64,000 nt of DNA from Populus alba. Its lineage: Eukaryota; Streptophyta; Magnoliopsida; Malpighiales; Salicaceae. The notes under the pieces were generated by a model. It was not told where the DNA came from. It saw only the letters and a list, made by a program, of their open reading frames with translations, and did no database searches. This document shows, one piece after another, positions 32,860 to 44,669 of this stretch (the stretch's first letter is position 1; the number at the start of each line of letters is the position of its first letter). Position numbers and translations under genes: made by a program. The stretch covers positions 20,598,572-20,662,571 of the forward strand of contig NC_133286.1 of NCBI RefSeq assembly GCF_005239225.2, read 5' to 3'.

Positions 32860-34002
32860 TTTTTATTTGACGACAACCAATATTATTGAATTAATTTATA
32901 TATTAATTGAAGTTAAAAAAAATGAATGATTTTAAGTTCGGTGTATTTAAAATAATTTGATAATTTTTTAAAAAATCAAACGGAAAAAAGAAGAAGCAAA
33001 AACCAAAATAAAAGGAGAGAATATGAAAAGCAATCGAGAAACATTTATAACTCTATGAAATTTTAATACCAGCCAACCATATCTTAATAAAATCTTGAAA
33101 ATGTTTTTTAAGGTGGCTTTAAAATCTATTAGTATCTCAAAATAAAATAAAATAAAAATATATTTAGTTGAAAAACAAAGATATAGATGTTATATGTGTG
33201 TTTTATGAATCTCCTCGAACAGTATAATTTGTTGTGCTGGATTTGATCGAGTGCAAATTTTGATTTGATGGTATAATTTATAGTTATTTACCACATAATC
33301 AACATGAAATGAACTCGATTCCTGCACCGAAATTGACAAATGCTAACAATTACAAACGAAGTATTTACATGCAACGTGAAGTAAACGCAGAATTGAACTC
33401 CAACTCTTTATAAATTGATCCAAATCAGAAAATTAAGGTCATATATATCGACCCGAAGTTACTTTGAAACATGCATGCCCCCATCAACCCATGGTTCCAG
33501 CAAGAACAAGCTAGGAATTTTAACACTCAGTTGACAGGACTACTCTGTACTTATCTCCCCTTCTTAATTTACATTTACTCTCATGGCATAACGATGTCGT
33601 CTTACAATCAGATTTTACATGGTTGTCTCTGCATCTTCTTTCTTTCTCAAAGGACACCTTGATGAAAGACAAGAGATCTCTGCTGGGACTTGGATTCCCT
33701 ACACCCTAATGTCCCTAAAAGTAACGTAATAATCAGAAAAGGAAACATGTCCCTAAAAATAATCATCCAAATTAAACAAATTGTCCCCCTTCCTCTCCGG
33801 CAGAAATTAACGAGCTCACCCTCCAAACCAGTAGCTGGAGACTTTGTTTTGCCCTTGATTCTTGCTTTCAAATTAACTTCTCCCAGAACCCACGCTAGAA
33901 AAGAGATCAATTTCTATATCCAAACCTTCACCAGCAGGAGAACGTATTGATCTCAATGATTAGAATTTGCACAAACATTGATTGCACCACCTTTTTTAAT
34001 TA
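32860..34002. other. Intergenic stretch between the PPR and MIZ1-like genes
   Basis: AT-rich up to about 33460, then more balanced sequence to 33960 with several short overlapping frames on both strands. None resembles a known protein. The right end should contain the 3' UTR of the DUF617 gene. Confidence 0.4.
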
Positions 34003-34776
34003 TCAAATCCTGACAAAGAATAAGCTTAGTTCTGGTCCATTGTTTCCATCAGGATTCAACATATAATAAGTCTCCGAGTCTTTAGACCCCGCCACACGTT
34101 CAAAGAATGCCCGCATGTACGTTAATTCTCCATCTGCAGGCTGATCGCCTCCATCTCCTGTTGGTATTACACCAGCCCCCATGGAAACCACGTGCAAGAT
34201 TTGCATCACATTCAAATCCTCGTCTGTTGGCTCCCTCTTGACCGCATAACCTGACTTTCTGCCATTACAAAACATTGTCCATATCGGTTCATCTTCAATC
34301 TTGGTCTTTTCATGTGGCTTCTTTTCACATTCCAAGGCAATCCTAACAAGTCCCACTCCCATATCCTGAAGGAGTTTTCCCGTGGGGATTGTGAGTTCAA
34401 GCAATAAAACAGGGAGGGATCCGGGGCTTTCTTGGATGGCAAGGTTCACCCTAGCTTTCCGGTGCCCATATAGGGTTCCGGTCATGCGGGTCCCACCATG
34501 AACGTGCCCATCATGGAGGCGGTTTCCGTGGAGTGAGACAGGAATCTTGCATGCTGGAGCAATGATAGGGAATGACCGGAAAACAGCACGGACACGACGA
34601 AAGATCTTATTGTGCTTTGATGAACCTTTCTTGCTATTTGGTTGATGGAGGGAGATAGTAGGCCGGACCGGGGACATTGGGTTCACCTTTCCAGATGGAG
34701 TGGTTGGGGGTGATGGAAAGGTCGATGGTGACTGGGACCGAGTCTGTACCGGCTTGAGAGATGGTGGAGCTGCCAT
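34003..34776 (-). CDS. MIZU-KUSSEI 1-like protein (DUF617)
   Basis: Intronless frame of 257 residues. Residues 1-50 are Pro/Ser/Thr-rich and probably disordered. A basic patch (KKGSSKHNKIFRRVRAVFRS) follows. From about residue 92 to the end lies the DUF617 domain: 'GTLYGHRKARVNLAIQ', 'LLLELTIPTGKLLQDMGVGLVRIALE', 'WTMFCNGRKSGYAVKREPTDED' and the terminal 'GPELSLFFVRI'. The founding member, Arabidopsis MIZ1, is needed for root hydrotropism and lies on the cytosolic face of the ER membrane. Most paralogues have no assigned role, so this gene should be called MIZ1-like only. Length and single-exon structure are normal for the family. Confidence 0.92.
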   Translation of the reverse strand: MAAPPSLKPVQTRSQSPSTFPSPPTTPSGKVNPMSPVRPTISLHQPNSKKGSSKHNKIFRRVRAVFRSFPIIAPACKIPVSLHGNRLHDGHVHGGTRMTGTLYGHRKARVNLAIQESPGSLPVLLLELTIPTGKLLQDMGVGLVRIALECEKKPHEKTKIEDEPIWTMFCNGRKSGYAVKREPTDEDLNVMQILHVVSMGAGVIPTGDGGDQPADGELTYMRAFFERVAGSKDSETYYMLNPDGNNGPELSLFFVRI

Positions 34777-34929
34777 GGTGGAGATTTGTTACTCCTTGGC
34801 GGGCTTAATTTGGTAGGCTTAATTAGTGCTGGTGGTGCATATATAACAAGATTGAAGTTGAGGCATGCACGTTCAACTTCGCTCTTGTTTCTCATTATAT
34901 TTCTTTAAAGGAGAATTGAAACATATATA

Positions 34930-36076
34930 TTTCTCCAGGTTTTTTCTGCATTACAACTGATTTATGGTTAAGAATTAATTTCCAGTTCTGTATAATTACC
35001 CTAAAGATAGCTTGATTATTGTAATTCTTGGATCGATCGACTACATGGCATGGTCCGGAGCTTTCTTGTAGCCATTAAAATAGGCAATTTTTTAGCACAC
35101 TTCTGATAGCTAAACAGCTTGAAAACTAGCGTCATTTGCCACCCAAAAAAGGATCAGGAAATGATAATGTATTTGATTGAATGGTGAATTGGTAAAGTAA
35201 AATTTAATTATTATATGCTCTCCACCAAATATTATATTTAATTCTACCCAAATTTTACTTACAATTCGCTGTTTTAATTATAGATTGTGTTTGTTTAGTG
35301 TTTTAATATAGAAAAGATAATTATAAAAACTAAAAAGTATTTAATTGAAAATAAATTTGTATCAAAAACAATTTTTAGGTGGTTTATATACTTTTAAAAA
35401 TAAAAAATACATGAAAACATATTTTATCGATCTTTATTATATTTATATGTATTTTATAACCCCAAATAATAAACTAAAACTATCAAAAATATACTCAGAT
35501 CAATTGTACATCTTTATTTTTTTTTTATTTTTTTTTTCATGAACCTATCCCTCGACCCTTTCCACTAGCAGTATATTGATCCATCTTGCAACAATGGTCA
35601 ACAAGAAGTGCAATATAAAATGTTTTGTGAACTGGGCAGCAGCTTATGGATATGTACTCAGCATCCTTAATTAATTTTTTGTTTATTAATTAAGGATGTT
35701 TTGTATGTTTTTTTATTCATCTTGTGCAGGCGTAGACATGGAGAGCATGAAACAGAGTGATTGGCATGAAAAAAGAAGTGGTCATATTATCCACAATGTC
35801 GCCATGGCAAATGCTGCGGTGCTCTCGTAAAATTAGACAGCTCTTAGGATGAGTTATTGGTTAAACTTGATTTAGCCAAGAAATGAAAATAAAAATTGGA
35901 TTATAAATCATTAGAACAACTTGGATTAATTAAAAATATATTTTTTAAAAATCATCATATTATTTAAAAATAAATTAATAAATGTTTTTACCGAGTTAAT
36001 TTTTTTCAAATTGTTATAAAACTTGGTTACTATTTGTTAGGCCGAGATTAATAAATTTACTTTCAAATTCTCATGG

Positions 36077-36134
<58 letters not shown>

Positions 36135-38220
36135 TTATTTTTTTTTTTTCCATTCGATCCGACGACTTGTATTTCTCATTGAAAGAGCTCGATGAATTTT
36201 GGACAGCTCTGTTTTCTTATGTCTTGATCCAAGGGCTGATATTGTCTTCTTTTTTTTTTCCAATCTCGAGAGCTGTGCTACACTTATTTTCAAGGGGCAC
36301 CATTCTCCGCTTGCTGAATGCTAATATTCCAAGAGACAATTGCATTAAAGAATGGCTATTTGATTTAAGTCTTTGTGGCAGTAGAGAATATTTTATTAGG
36401 TATCTTTTATTAATATAATTTGTATAGTTTTTTTTTTTTAAAAACAAACTTCTATTTAATAAGATTTTTTTTATATGTTAACACGGTTAGAATTTAATAG
36501 TTTATTATTTGATTTTTTTATAAATGAAAAAATTATTAGAATGAAATATCCAATTCACATATTATGATTTCTTTGGTTAACTATTAAGTTTTAACGATGT
36601 TTGTATAGATGGAGGGTTGCTATTAAATAAAAAAAATATTATATGGGAATAAAATATGATGTTATAATGATAGGAAAAAATCAATAAAATATTTTAATAG
36701 GGAGCGAACTATATCTAAAGCCTGTTAAAGAATTGAATAGATAAAAAAAAATTAAGAAGAAAGAAAAGTAAGGAATGTATAACATATATGTGTGCTAATT
36801 ACTGGGTTTAATTTTCTTTCTTTGTCATCATTTTGATAATGATTAATAAGGTTTGAAAAAAACTACAATACAATCTCCATAAGTTAATAATCTTGATTAA
36901 ATAATATTTTTTAAAATTAAATAATATCTCAATTAATTAATAATTTTTCATAGGCCTAATAATATTAATTTACAGGGATATAACTATACTTTTTCCATAA
37001 TCGACGCATCATATTAAAGTCATCATAGAGTTAAAACACACATGAGATAAATCACTAATTACCAGAGTGCTTGAAAATATTAATGTTTCTATTTTTCCTC
37101 TCTTTTTTAAGTTATATAATTTGGCAAGTTGATTAGAATATTAATTTTTAGCTTAGTGTTTATTTGAGAGTATGATTGAAGTTGTTTTTCAAAAAACATT
37201 TATGCCAAAATATATCAAAATAATTTTTGTTTTATGTTTTAAAAATTATTTTTGAGATCAGCATATTAAAACGATACAAAATATATAAAATAAAATTTAA
37301 TTTTTAATAAAAAAAATAATTTAAATTTTTATAAAACATGATTTGCATAACATTTCTAAATAGTAAAAAAATCTTAATAGTCTTCGACATTGAATCTTCA
37401 AGATACTTGAGATTGAGAAATGCATCGTGTGCCCAAAATGTTTATAGCTTGTGTAGGTGTTGACCCTCTATTTTTTTTTATGGTGTAGTTCTCTACTTAA
37501 CAATTCATTAAAGTCACCATCACAAAAAAAAAAAAAATCAAAGAAATTTAAATTGTGTAAATATATATATATAAAAAGGAAGGAAATTCGTGGGATAGGA
37601 CCAAAAAAAGAAGGAAAAAGCGTTTGAAATGTCTATTGATTTTATAATTTTTTTCCTGAGACAGGAAAAGAAATTAGGAGGATTCCGGCCGTCTATCAAG
37701 TAGACTTTTTGATCATGATGCTCGGCAGTCAACTTCAGAAGATTAGGTGAACATTTAGTGCAATGAATCTTAAGTTCTTGTAAATTTCATAATATAGATT
37801 GATCCAGTCCATTATGTAAACAACAAATTTCTCTTACACACACACACAAAAAAAAGAAAAAAAAAAGAGATCTGGCTTTCACATGTGTGGTTTTAGAGCT
37901 TTATTTTAATGAAACTTATTGTTTTAATAAATTAAAAAGAATGATTCGAGATTAATAGTGTGTTTAGCTTAAAGGTGTTGTGATTTTTTTAAAAAAGTAT
38001 AATATTTTTTAAACATAAATTATATTTTTAAAAGTTAAAAGAAAAATATGTTTTTTATTCAAAAAAATAAAAATAAAAGCTAACTCTCATTCAAACACGC
38101 TAAATCTAGCTTGTAAAGCTTTAAATTATCGAGTAAATCTTCAGTGTTAAATAAAGTTTTATATATATATATATATATTATATATATTAGGATATTTATA
38201 AAAAATTATTTGAGGATAAA
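34930..38220. other. Long gene-free region
   Basis: AT-rich intergenic DNA. It contains a (TA)n tract at 36079-36131 and a member of the dispersed MITE-like family at 37160-37340. Two exon-like patches of balanced composition lie at 35580-35830 (with a possible intron ending in TTGTGCAG near 35730) and 36160-36400. Neither gives a recognisable protein. Confidence 0.4.
36079..36131. repeat. (TA)n microsatellite
   Basis: About 26 uninterrupted TA units, followed by a poly-T run. Confidence 0.95.
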
Positions 38221-38227
38221 GTGTTGG

Positions 38228-38345
38228 GTGATTCAGAGTGAGGTCCTCACTTGTTATAGTTACAAGACACCTCTAGCAAGCCTTGCCCCCTGGGAGACCA
38301 GGAGTCCGACTCCTCCATGAGCATAGGATCCATGCCAACTGTACG
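38228..38345 (+). mobile_element. Possible tRNA-derived SINE
   Basis: A GC-rich island of about 115 bp in AT-rich DNA has a B-box-like AGTCCGACTCC (about 38306) and an A-box-like region near 38235. It is followed about 45 bases later by an A-rich 'gaagatagaaaagataagat' tract. No target duplication was established, so the call is tentative. Confidence 0.35.
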
Positions 38346-38689
38346 ACCTCAATTCTTTACTAGTGTTTCGTTACTATTTTAGAAGATGAAGATAGAAAAG
38401 ATAAGATAAGATAAGATAAAGATAGAAAAAATAGATAAAATTATATTTCATAGTGATGTAAATGATAAAATAATTGTTTTTGTATTTTATTTGTTTATGA
38501 TGAATAAAACATAATAAAATATAAAAAATATTTTTGACCCTTGTCAGATTTATATATTTTAAAAAAAATTAGATTTTTTTTTTAACTTTAGTTTATATTA
38601 GCAGTTAAAATTAATAATATTATAATAACCTTAATTATAAAATCATGACTGATTTGATGAGCTGATATAGGACATGAACTGGTCTGGGT

Positions 38690-39540
38690 TTAAGAAAAAA
38701 TAGAGAAAAGACTGACTTGACTTAATCCGGTTAAAATCCAAAGTCAACCCGGGATAAAACACAGGTCAAAACCTGTTGATTTTTTTAAAAATAAAATTTT
38801 CAAAATAAGGTTGCTTTGATTATTATTTTTTTGAAAAATAATGGGTTTAGAAGAGTTGACACTCTTAACCTGCAAACTGTAATTTACCTCAGGTAGACTC
38901 TTGAGTTGAGTTTTAAAATTATAATAATAATTTTTTTTTATCTTTACGTTGGGCCGGGTTAATTCGTGTTGATCATCCCGACTCATGAACCCAGGTCTTG
39001 CCCTGGTTGACCTCTAAGTTGGGTTTTAAAAATATGATAACAACAATTTTTATCCTACATGGATCAGAGTCAACCCGAGTTTACCTTTCTAATCTGTGAC
39101 TTAGGCCTTGCCCCAGGTTCACTCCTGAATCAAGTTTAAAAACTATGATAGTAATTATTTTTATTTTATATTGACTCAGATCAACTCAAACTCTCTTAAC
39201 ACTTGGTCAACCTCTTAGTTGAATTTTAAAATTATAATAATAATTATTTTTGTTTTTATGTTGAGTTGGGTCAATGAATAACCCCATTCACCTCGACTTT
39301 ATCTAGGTTGATCTTCAAATTAGATTTTAAAATTATGATAAATAACTACTTTTATTCTTACACTAACTCGAATCAACCTAACTTGTGACTCAAACCTCAA
39401 TCAATGACTCAGGTTTTACTCTGGATCGACATAAATATTTTTGTGCTGATCGACTCAAGTTGAGTTTTAAAAATATAGTAATAAATATTTTTATGCTGAA
39501 CGACTCAAGTTGTATTATTAAAAATATAATAATAAATATT
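38690..39540. repeat. Degenerate tandem repeat, seven units of about 85-140 bp
   Basis: Each unit holds a 'gttttaaaattatgataata' type segment (at about 38914, 39020, 39137, 39222, 39322, 39460 and 39508), a poly-T stretch, and 'cgggtcaacccg'/'ttgacctct' words. It is related in vocabulary to the arrays at 8640-9300 and to the insert in the SOT relic at about 28800. Non-coding. Confidence 0.65.
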
Positions 39541-40380
39541 TTTATCCTTTGATATCTTAGTTCAATAATTTTAAAATTAATAATTTTTTATAATGATATT
39601 TAAAAATAAAAAATATATTTAGAAAAACATACCACCGTACCTTTTATTTTGAAAGTATATATTTTAAACCTTTTTAATCAATGATATTATTCTCTACATT
39701 ATCTTCATCCTTTCTTTTATGTCATGAAAGTAACTAAACGCTACCAAGAGTTTTCTTTATATGAAGTTTTCAACAAATGAAAATGGAGATGCTGAAATTG
39801 ACGTTTGAATGGCTTAGCACTTCGATATTCCAGCAAAATCCTCGGCTTCCTTCAAATTGCAGCAATAAATCCAATGATAAATATATTAGTAAATTGCAAC
39901 AACCGGGGAAATGAAGGGCCAATAAAGAAACCACATCATACACAAAGGTCTCAAAAGCAACTATCAAATGGCACCCTTGAAGCCTGAAACAGCAATAAAA
40001 CCAAGAACCTCCTCAGTGTTGCTGAGCTTGAGTAGGCAAAAACATGGACATTTACACCACGGAGTATATTCAAAGGATAAGTCAAAAGTTTCTGAACTGG
40101 TCTCTATATGCACCTACCAAAACTGAGCTGAGCGGATGCAACGAGTTCTCCGACCCAGCATCTAACCATTCACACGAATGATATACAATCCTAGTATATA
40201 CATATGAGTGGAACACCTCCAGAGAATTCTTCAAGCTCTTTCTATGGATACAACTACTTATTCAATGGAGTGTCCCCTGAGTCCTCTTCCTTGGTTCGAC
40301 TTTTGAAAAACATTACAATATAGACACAAAATCTTCTCCCCAGGGTTTCTTCAGGTATGCTTGCCAGGATTTGCTCTTAT

Positions 40381-43300
40381 CTATGGATATCCCTGACCAA
40401 GGATCGGAACCTCAGCGTCATCTCGGAAAATTGGGTAGGAAGAGAGATCATGGCCTTCTGGCTGATCCAAGCGGCAATTTAGGGGTTTAGTTTCTCTGGA
40501 AATTCCTTGCTTGGAACTCGCTGATGCCGAGACATGAAAATCTTGTATATTTAGGTCCATCTTACTGAACATGAGGTTTGCAATGGCTCTGTCAATGCTG
40601 TTGGTCTCCATTTCGTTTGTTTTCTTTCCTCCAGACCTGAACATGAAGGTCACTTTTCATCAAGACAGCTCAATTGTCAAAGCAATAAATATAAGAGCAG
40701 ATGCCCTGAAGAAAATTGAACCCAATAGATGCTTGATCGCCCAAATGCCCACTAAAATGAGAAGCATAATGAAAAAAATCAAGTGAGATGGGCATTGAAG
40801 AATTATAAGCACAGGGTAGATATTGTGCAAGTACCTGATTTCCTCATCTTCAATGGTACACGGTGTTTCCATGTAAAGATCTCCATTTTGGTTCCGTTTT
40901 ACTATATGTTGCCTTGAATAGCTGGCTAAACGGTACAAGCCATCGCGAAAGCAAATTCTAGTCTTATCATTTAACTGAAAAAAATTCAAACATAAGAAAA
41001 TAATTAGGATTTGATTTTTCTTGTTAAAAAACAGAGCTCTTTGGATGTTGTGTTATACCTGGGCCAGAACCATTTCTAGCTCATGGAGCGCAGATTGTTG
41101 AGATGTTTCGTCATCCACAGGTCTAATCGTGCTATCATGCTCAGAAGGGACCGACACATTGACCAGCTGTGCCTGGAAAAAACATTACCATGATCAGTTG
41201 ATCTTGTAAGTCTCATAGACTAAAAATCTCATCCAATACCAATACCAATACCAATACCAGTAATGCAGGCAACATAATCTTAGAATATTCACTCGCCTCT
41301 ACATTTCTCTACACTCTCCCTGTCCTCACAGGCCGTATGAGCATCATAGATGTACACAAAATGCAAAACGACCAACCAACATATAAGATCAATAATTTCT
41401 ACTGACAAAGCATGAAGAAGAAACTATAAATGATGAGGGTGTTTGTAGTCAATGTAGGCTATGCATGTCTGAAAAAGGAATTTCTTGAAGGAAAATATAA
41501 GCCATGTGTCTAGAAATATAGCTAGTAGCCTAGTACCACTGTATGGGCAAGCAATACATGATGAAATAAATGCTGGCTCGTGCACAAAAATTGATGAAAC
41601 AAAATTTCCAGTAGAATGCAGAAAGCAAGATATTGTAATTACCAACGAGTATTTATATCACAATTAACTGAGGTACTGGCAGACCTAAGATGTCTATGCC
41701 TTGACTACCCCATTCTCATCTAACGCACATGATTGTGTGTGTTTGATTTTCACGTCTAGAGACACTCTAGTTTTGACAACAAAAAACAACAAAATCTAGG
41801 TCAGGTCTAAACCACAGGGCTGGAACCTAATCCCACGTACCTGTGGTTGTTTTGATGGATGTTTCGTCCAAATATGTCGATGATGGATGCATGAAATAAG
41901 GCTCCCCACTGTGGATTTAGACGCACCCTATGTTCATGATACAACAAACAAAATTTCCCCAGAGAAATTTATTCCAGCAACAAGCAGAGCTGAATTCTTT
42001 GGGTTACCAAAGACAACAGAGTAAAAGAAGTCATTCTCCATGAGTGATTAAAGTGGATGTATTCATCAACAAGAAATGAAAGAACCCAAGAAATGAAAGA
42101 ACCTAGTCAGTGATATTATTGACATACGGGAAAGAAAAGGAAAAAAAGAAAAGAAAAGATGTATTTCTAAATCCAAATCAAGGAAGTCATACAACGCGAA
42201 GGGTTAAATTGTGCATATGCATGTATACCTACGATAAACCCCTATCTTCATCCAAGTCACAAGTATAGGCAACAGAACTTGAAGCAAAAGCGCTAGGGTC
42301 TTTGATAGTTGAAGACTTTCCAAAGATTTAGTATAAGCCATGAATATTATTATGGTAAAATTATGAAAAAGACATGGTCAATCATTGATTTAAAGTTAAT
42401 AAAGAGATGGAAAATCTCACCTCTGCCGGTGCCCAATCCTTTTGCTCCGAGTTGCATAGATTAAAGTGTGAAGCAGCAACTTCATCTTTCTCCCAACTAG
42501 CTGATGGAGAAAACGCATGTGTTTTGAGATACTTTGAGCTTCCCAAGCCACGTGCATCATTCAAAATACTTTGCAAATCTAAAATCTTGTCAGTCAAGCG
42601 ATTATCAGCGGATGTCATGGCACATTCTGCTTCAGGAGAAAAGCAAAACGAGCCGTGAAGATTTTCATTCGCAGGTTGGTCTTCGAGTAAGGAACTGCAA
42701 CGAATGGAAATGAGAACAGATGAGTACTGATTAACAAGGAAGCATCACCGTTATAAACAACTACATGTAGGGATATATTGGGCACCCCATGGATATTGAA
42801 TGGCTCTATTATGTCACAGGTAGCGCTGCAGGTTCAAGAGATTGCCATGTAATGAAGGTGGCACAAAGACAGGTGCCATCACCACAATAACTGGAGTAAT
42901 CCACTTGTAGTAGCTATGAATTCTAACCATTTTGTCATGAAGGATAATAGTCTAACACGCAAGAATAAGGGAGCATTCTATTTCCATGGGGTGTCCGAGC
43001 ATGCTGATAATCAATATGACAAGCTAAAGCACATCTGACACTACATGATTTCCTACTGCCATTAAATTTAGCCCAGAAGTTACGCTTGTACAAGAAAATT
43101 TCATCCAATTGTTCGATTCCTGCAAGATCATCAAGCTGGTAATCTGACTGGTCGCATGACAGGGCATTCTGGGGAAAGGAGTCCTCAGAAAATCCTCTAC
43201 TTGTTCTTGAACCACTAGACTGATCTTCACCATTGTAGAAACTTTCAACCTCATTGCTCAAAATTTCATCATTGAATTTGAGTTCTTCCTCGGTCAATTT

Positions 43301-43456
43301 TGAATCCATAGGAAGACTTTGGTTAGAAAACTCATGACTTTCTGATGCATCCGTACACCATTTCGACCAACTCTCTGGTGATGGAAGCCTATCATACACT
43401 TCTTGATCCTTGGGAACCTCAAAATCATCAATACAATCTTCAGAATACCATTCCAT
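40381..43456 (-). CDS. LNK3/LNK4-like circadian clock coactivator
   Basis: Five coding exons: 43456-43092, 42694-42421, 41172-41059, 40974-40835 and 40636-40381. All are GT-AG and in frame, giving 382 residues. The N-terminus has acidic and PSPESW motifs, then DYQLDDLAGIEQLDEIF, continued in exon 2 by SLLEDQPANENLH. The best-conserved block, LNDKTRICFRDGLYRLA, opens exon 4 (about residue 252), and a short AIANLMFSK motif lies near residue 315. These shared blocks identify the LNK/XRI1 family. The DDLPSPxSW type start and the position next to CFAP20 favour LNK3/LNK4. LNK proteins lack a DNA-binding domain and bind REVEILLE MYB factors to activate evening genes; this role is inferred from the family. 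Another reading would be an XRI1-like protein. Confidence 0.8.
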
Positions 43457-44220
43457 GTCTGCGGAGACAGAAGAAAATCCCTATTTAGCAAGAAACAATA
43501 TCATAAAGATCAAGAAACATCTAGTAGATGTAGAAAAGCCAAGCAAAAACAATCCATATTTAATTCACAGGAAACACCTTATTCTATTACAAGTAGCTGA
43601 GGCAGCCAAGATCTTGAACAAAATGAAAATTGCCAAAGGCTTGATATATCATACAACACAAGCCTGAATCTTTTTAACTTCATCATCAGTTAAATGGAGC
43701 TACAGGATGCACTTTAAAAGTATGGATAAACAAGTAAAACTGCAATTGATGGTTTTGATTATTTCAGTTCCTTTTCCTTTCTCACCAACCAAAAACCCAT
43801 CAAGCAGAACAACGCAAAGAACTCGAAAAATAATCACATATCCACCAACAAATTGAAGAGGCTAGCTTAAAGTTATTATACAAAAGAATTCAAGTTTCAA
43901 ATCATGGTATAAGAACCGTCTAAACACAATCAAACCGCAATCACACACATATTCATCATAACATATCATATCTCACAAGCCAAAGATTCAAACTTTAACA
44001 CTACCTAAAACCCAGCAAAATACACACAATAAGCATCAACGAATAAAGAAGAAAAAAGACCTTCTGGTGGGGGGGTTTGATTAAGAGAATGGACAAGACC
44101 CCGTTGCTAATACAGAGAAATGAAGCAACCAAGATGACAAGAATTGCAGAGAACTGATAAAAAAAGTTGCAAACTTTGATGAAGGTTTTGTTACTTTGTA
44201 AGAAGTGCGATGCTATAGCT
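43457..44220 (-). other. 5' UTR exon and leader intron of the LNK-like gene
   Basis: CCGCAG at 43459-43464 is an acceptor two bases before the ATG. A matching donor, AGAAG/GTCTTT, lies at 44061/44060, which leaves a 602-bp leader intron. A TATAAAGC box on the minus strand (44252-44245) would start transcription near 44215-44220, giving a non-coding first exon of about 155 bases. The exon limits are inferred. Confidence 0.6.
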
Positions 44221-44538
44221 GTAAACTGGAGGCGGCCCTGGTTTGCTTTATAGTAATATAGTTGATACTTGATAGGGTGGAGAGAAAGGGAGAGGCAGGT
44301 GTCAAAGTGGAACAACTAGTGTAGTGAGAGAAAGTGGTTTGTGGCTAAGAATTGAGGTCGAGATTAGTGGTTGACAACCTCCATCAAAATCTGCATCCCC
44401 ATTGGTCTAGGTGATAGAATCTGGACCCACAAAATTAGAACTCATGGCCCTGATTTTGCTTATGGTGCCCCTGGAAGTCAAGCCAGCTAGCTCATGACTT
44501 TTTCCTTCCTAAACAAGTAGTATGTACCGACAATGGTG

Positions 44539-44665
44539 CACGTGGCTATTTTGGTCATTTTGTTGGACACGAGGCCTGTTCAAGGGGCCACGTATTACCT
44601 GTCTGCATATGGGGTGGCGAGATAACACAAGACGGCAAGCAACGTTTGTTAGACTAACACGTGGC
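44539..44665. promoter_or_regulatory. Two G-boxes upstream of the LNK-like gene
   Basis: CACGTGGC occurs at 44539-44546 and 44658-44665, with another ACGT core (CCACGTAT) at 44588. All lie 320-450 bases upstream of the proposed start. G-boxes are bound by bZIP and bHLH factors such as HY5 and PIFs, which would suit a light-regulated clock gene; that link is inference. Confidence 0.5.
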
Positions 44666-44669
44666 TCTC

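Noticed and set aside
33647..33950. Overlapping frames of 86-87 codons on both strands
   Set aside because: Neither resembles a known protein and both lack splice or promoter context; treated as intergenic.
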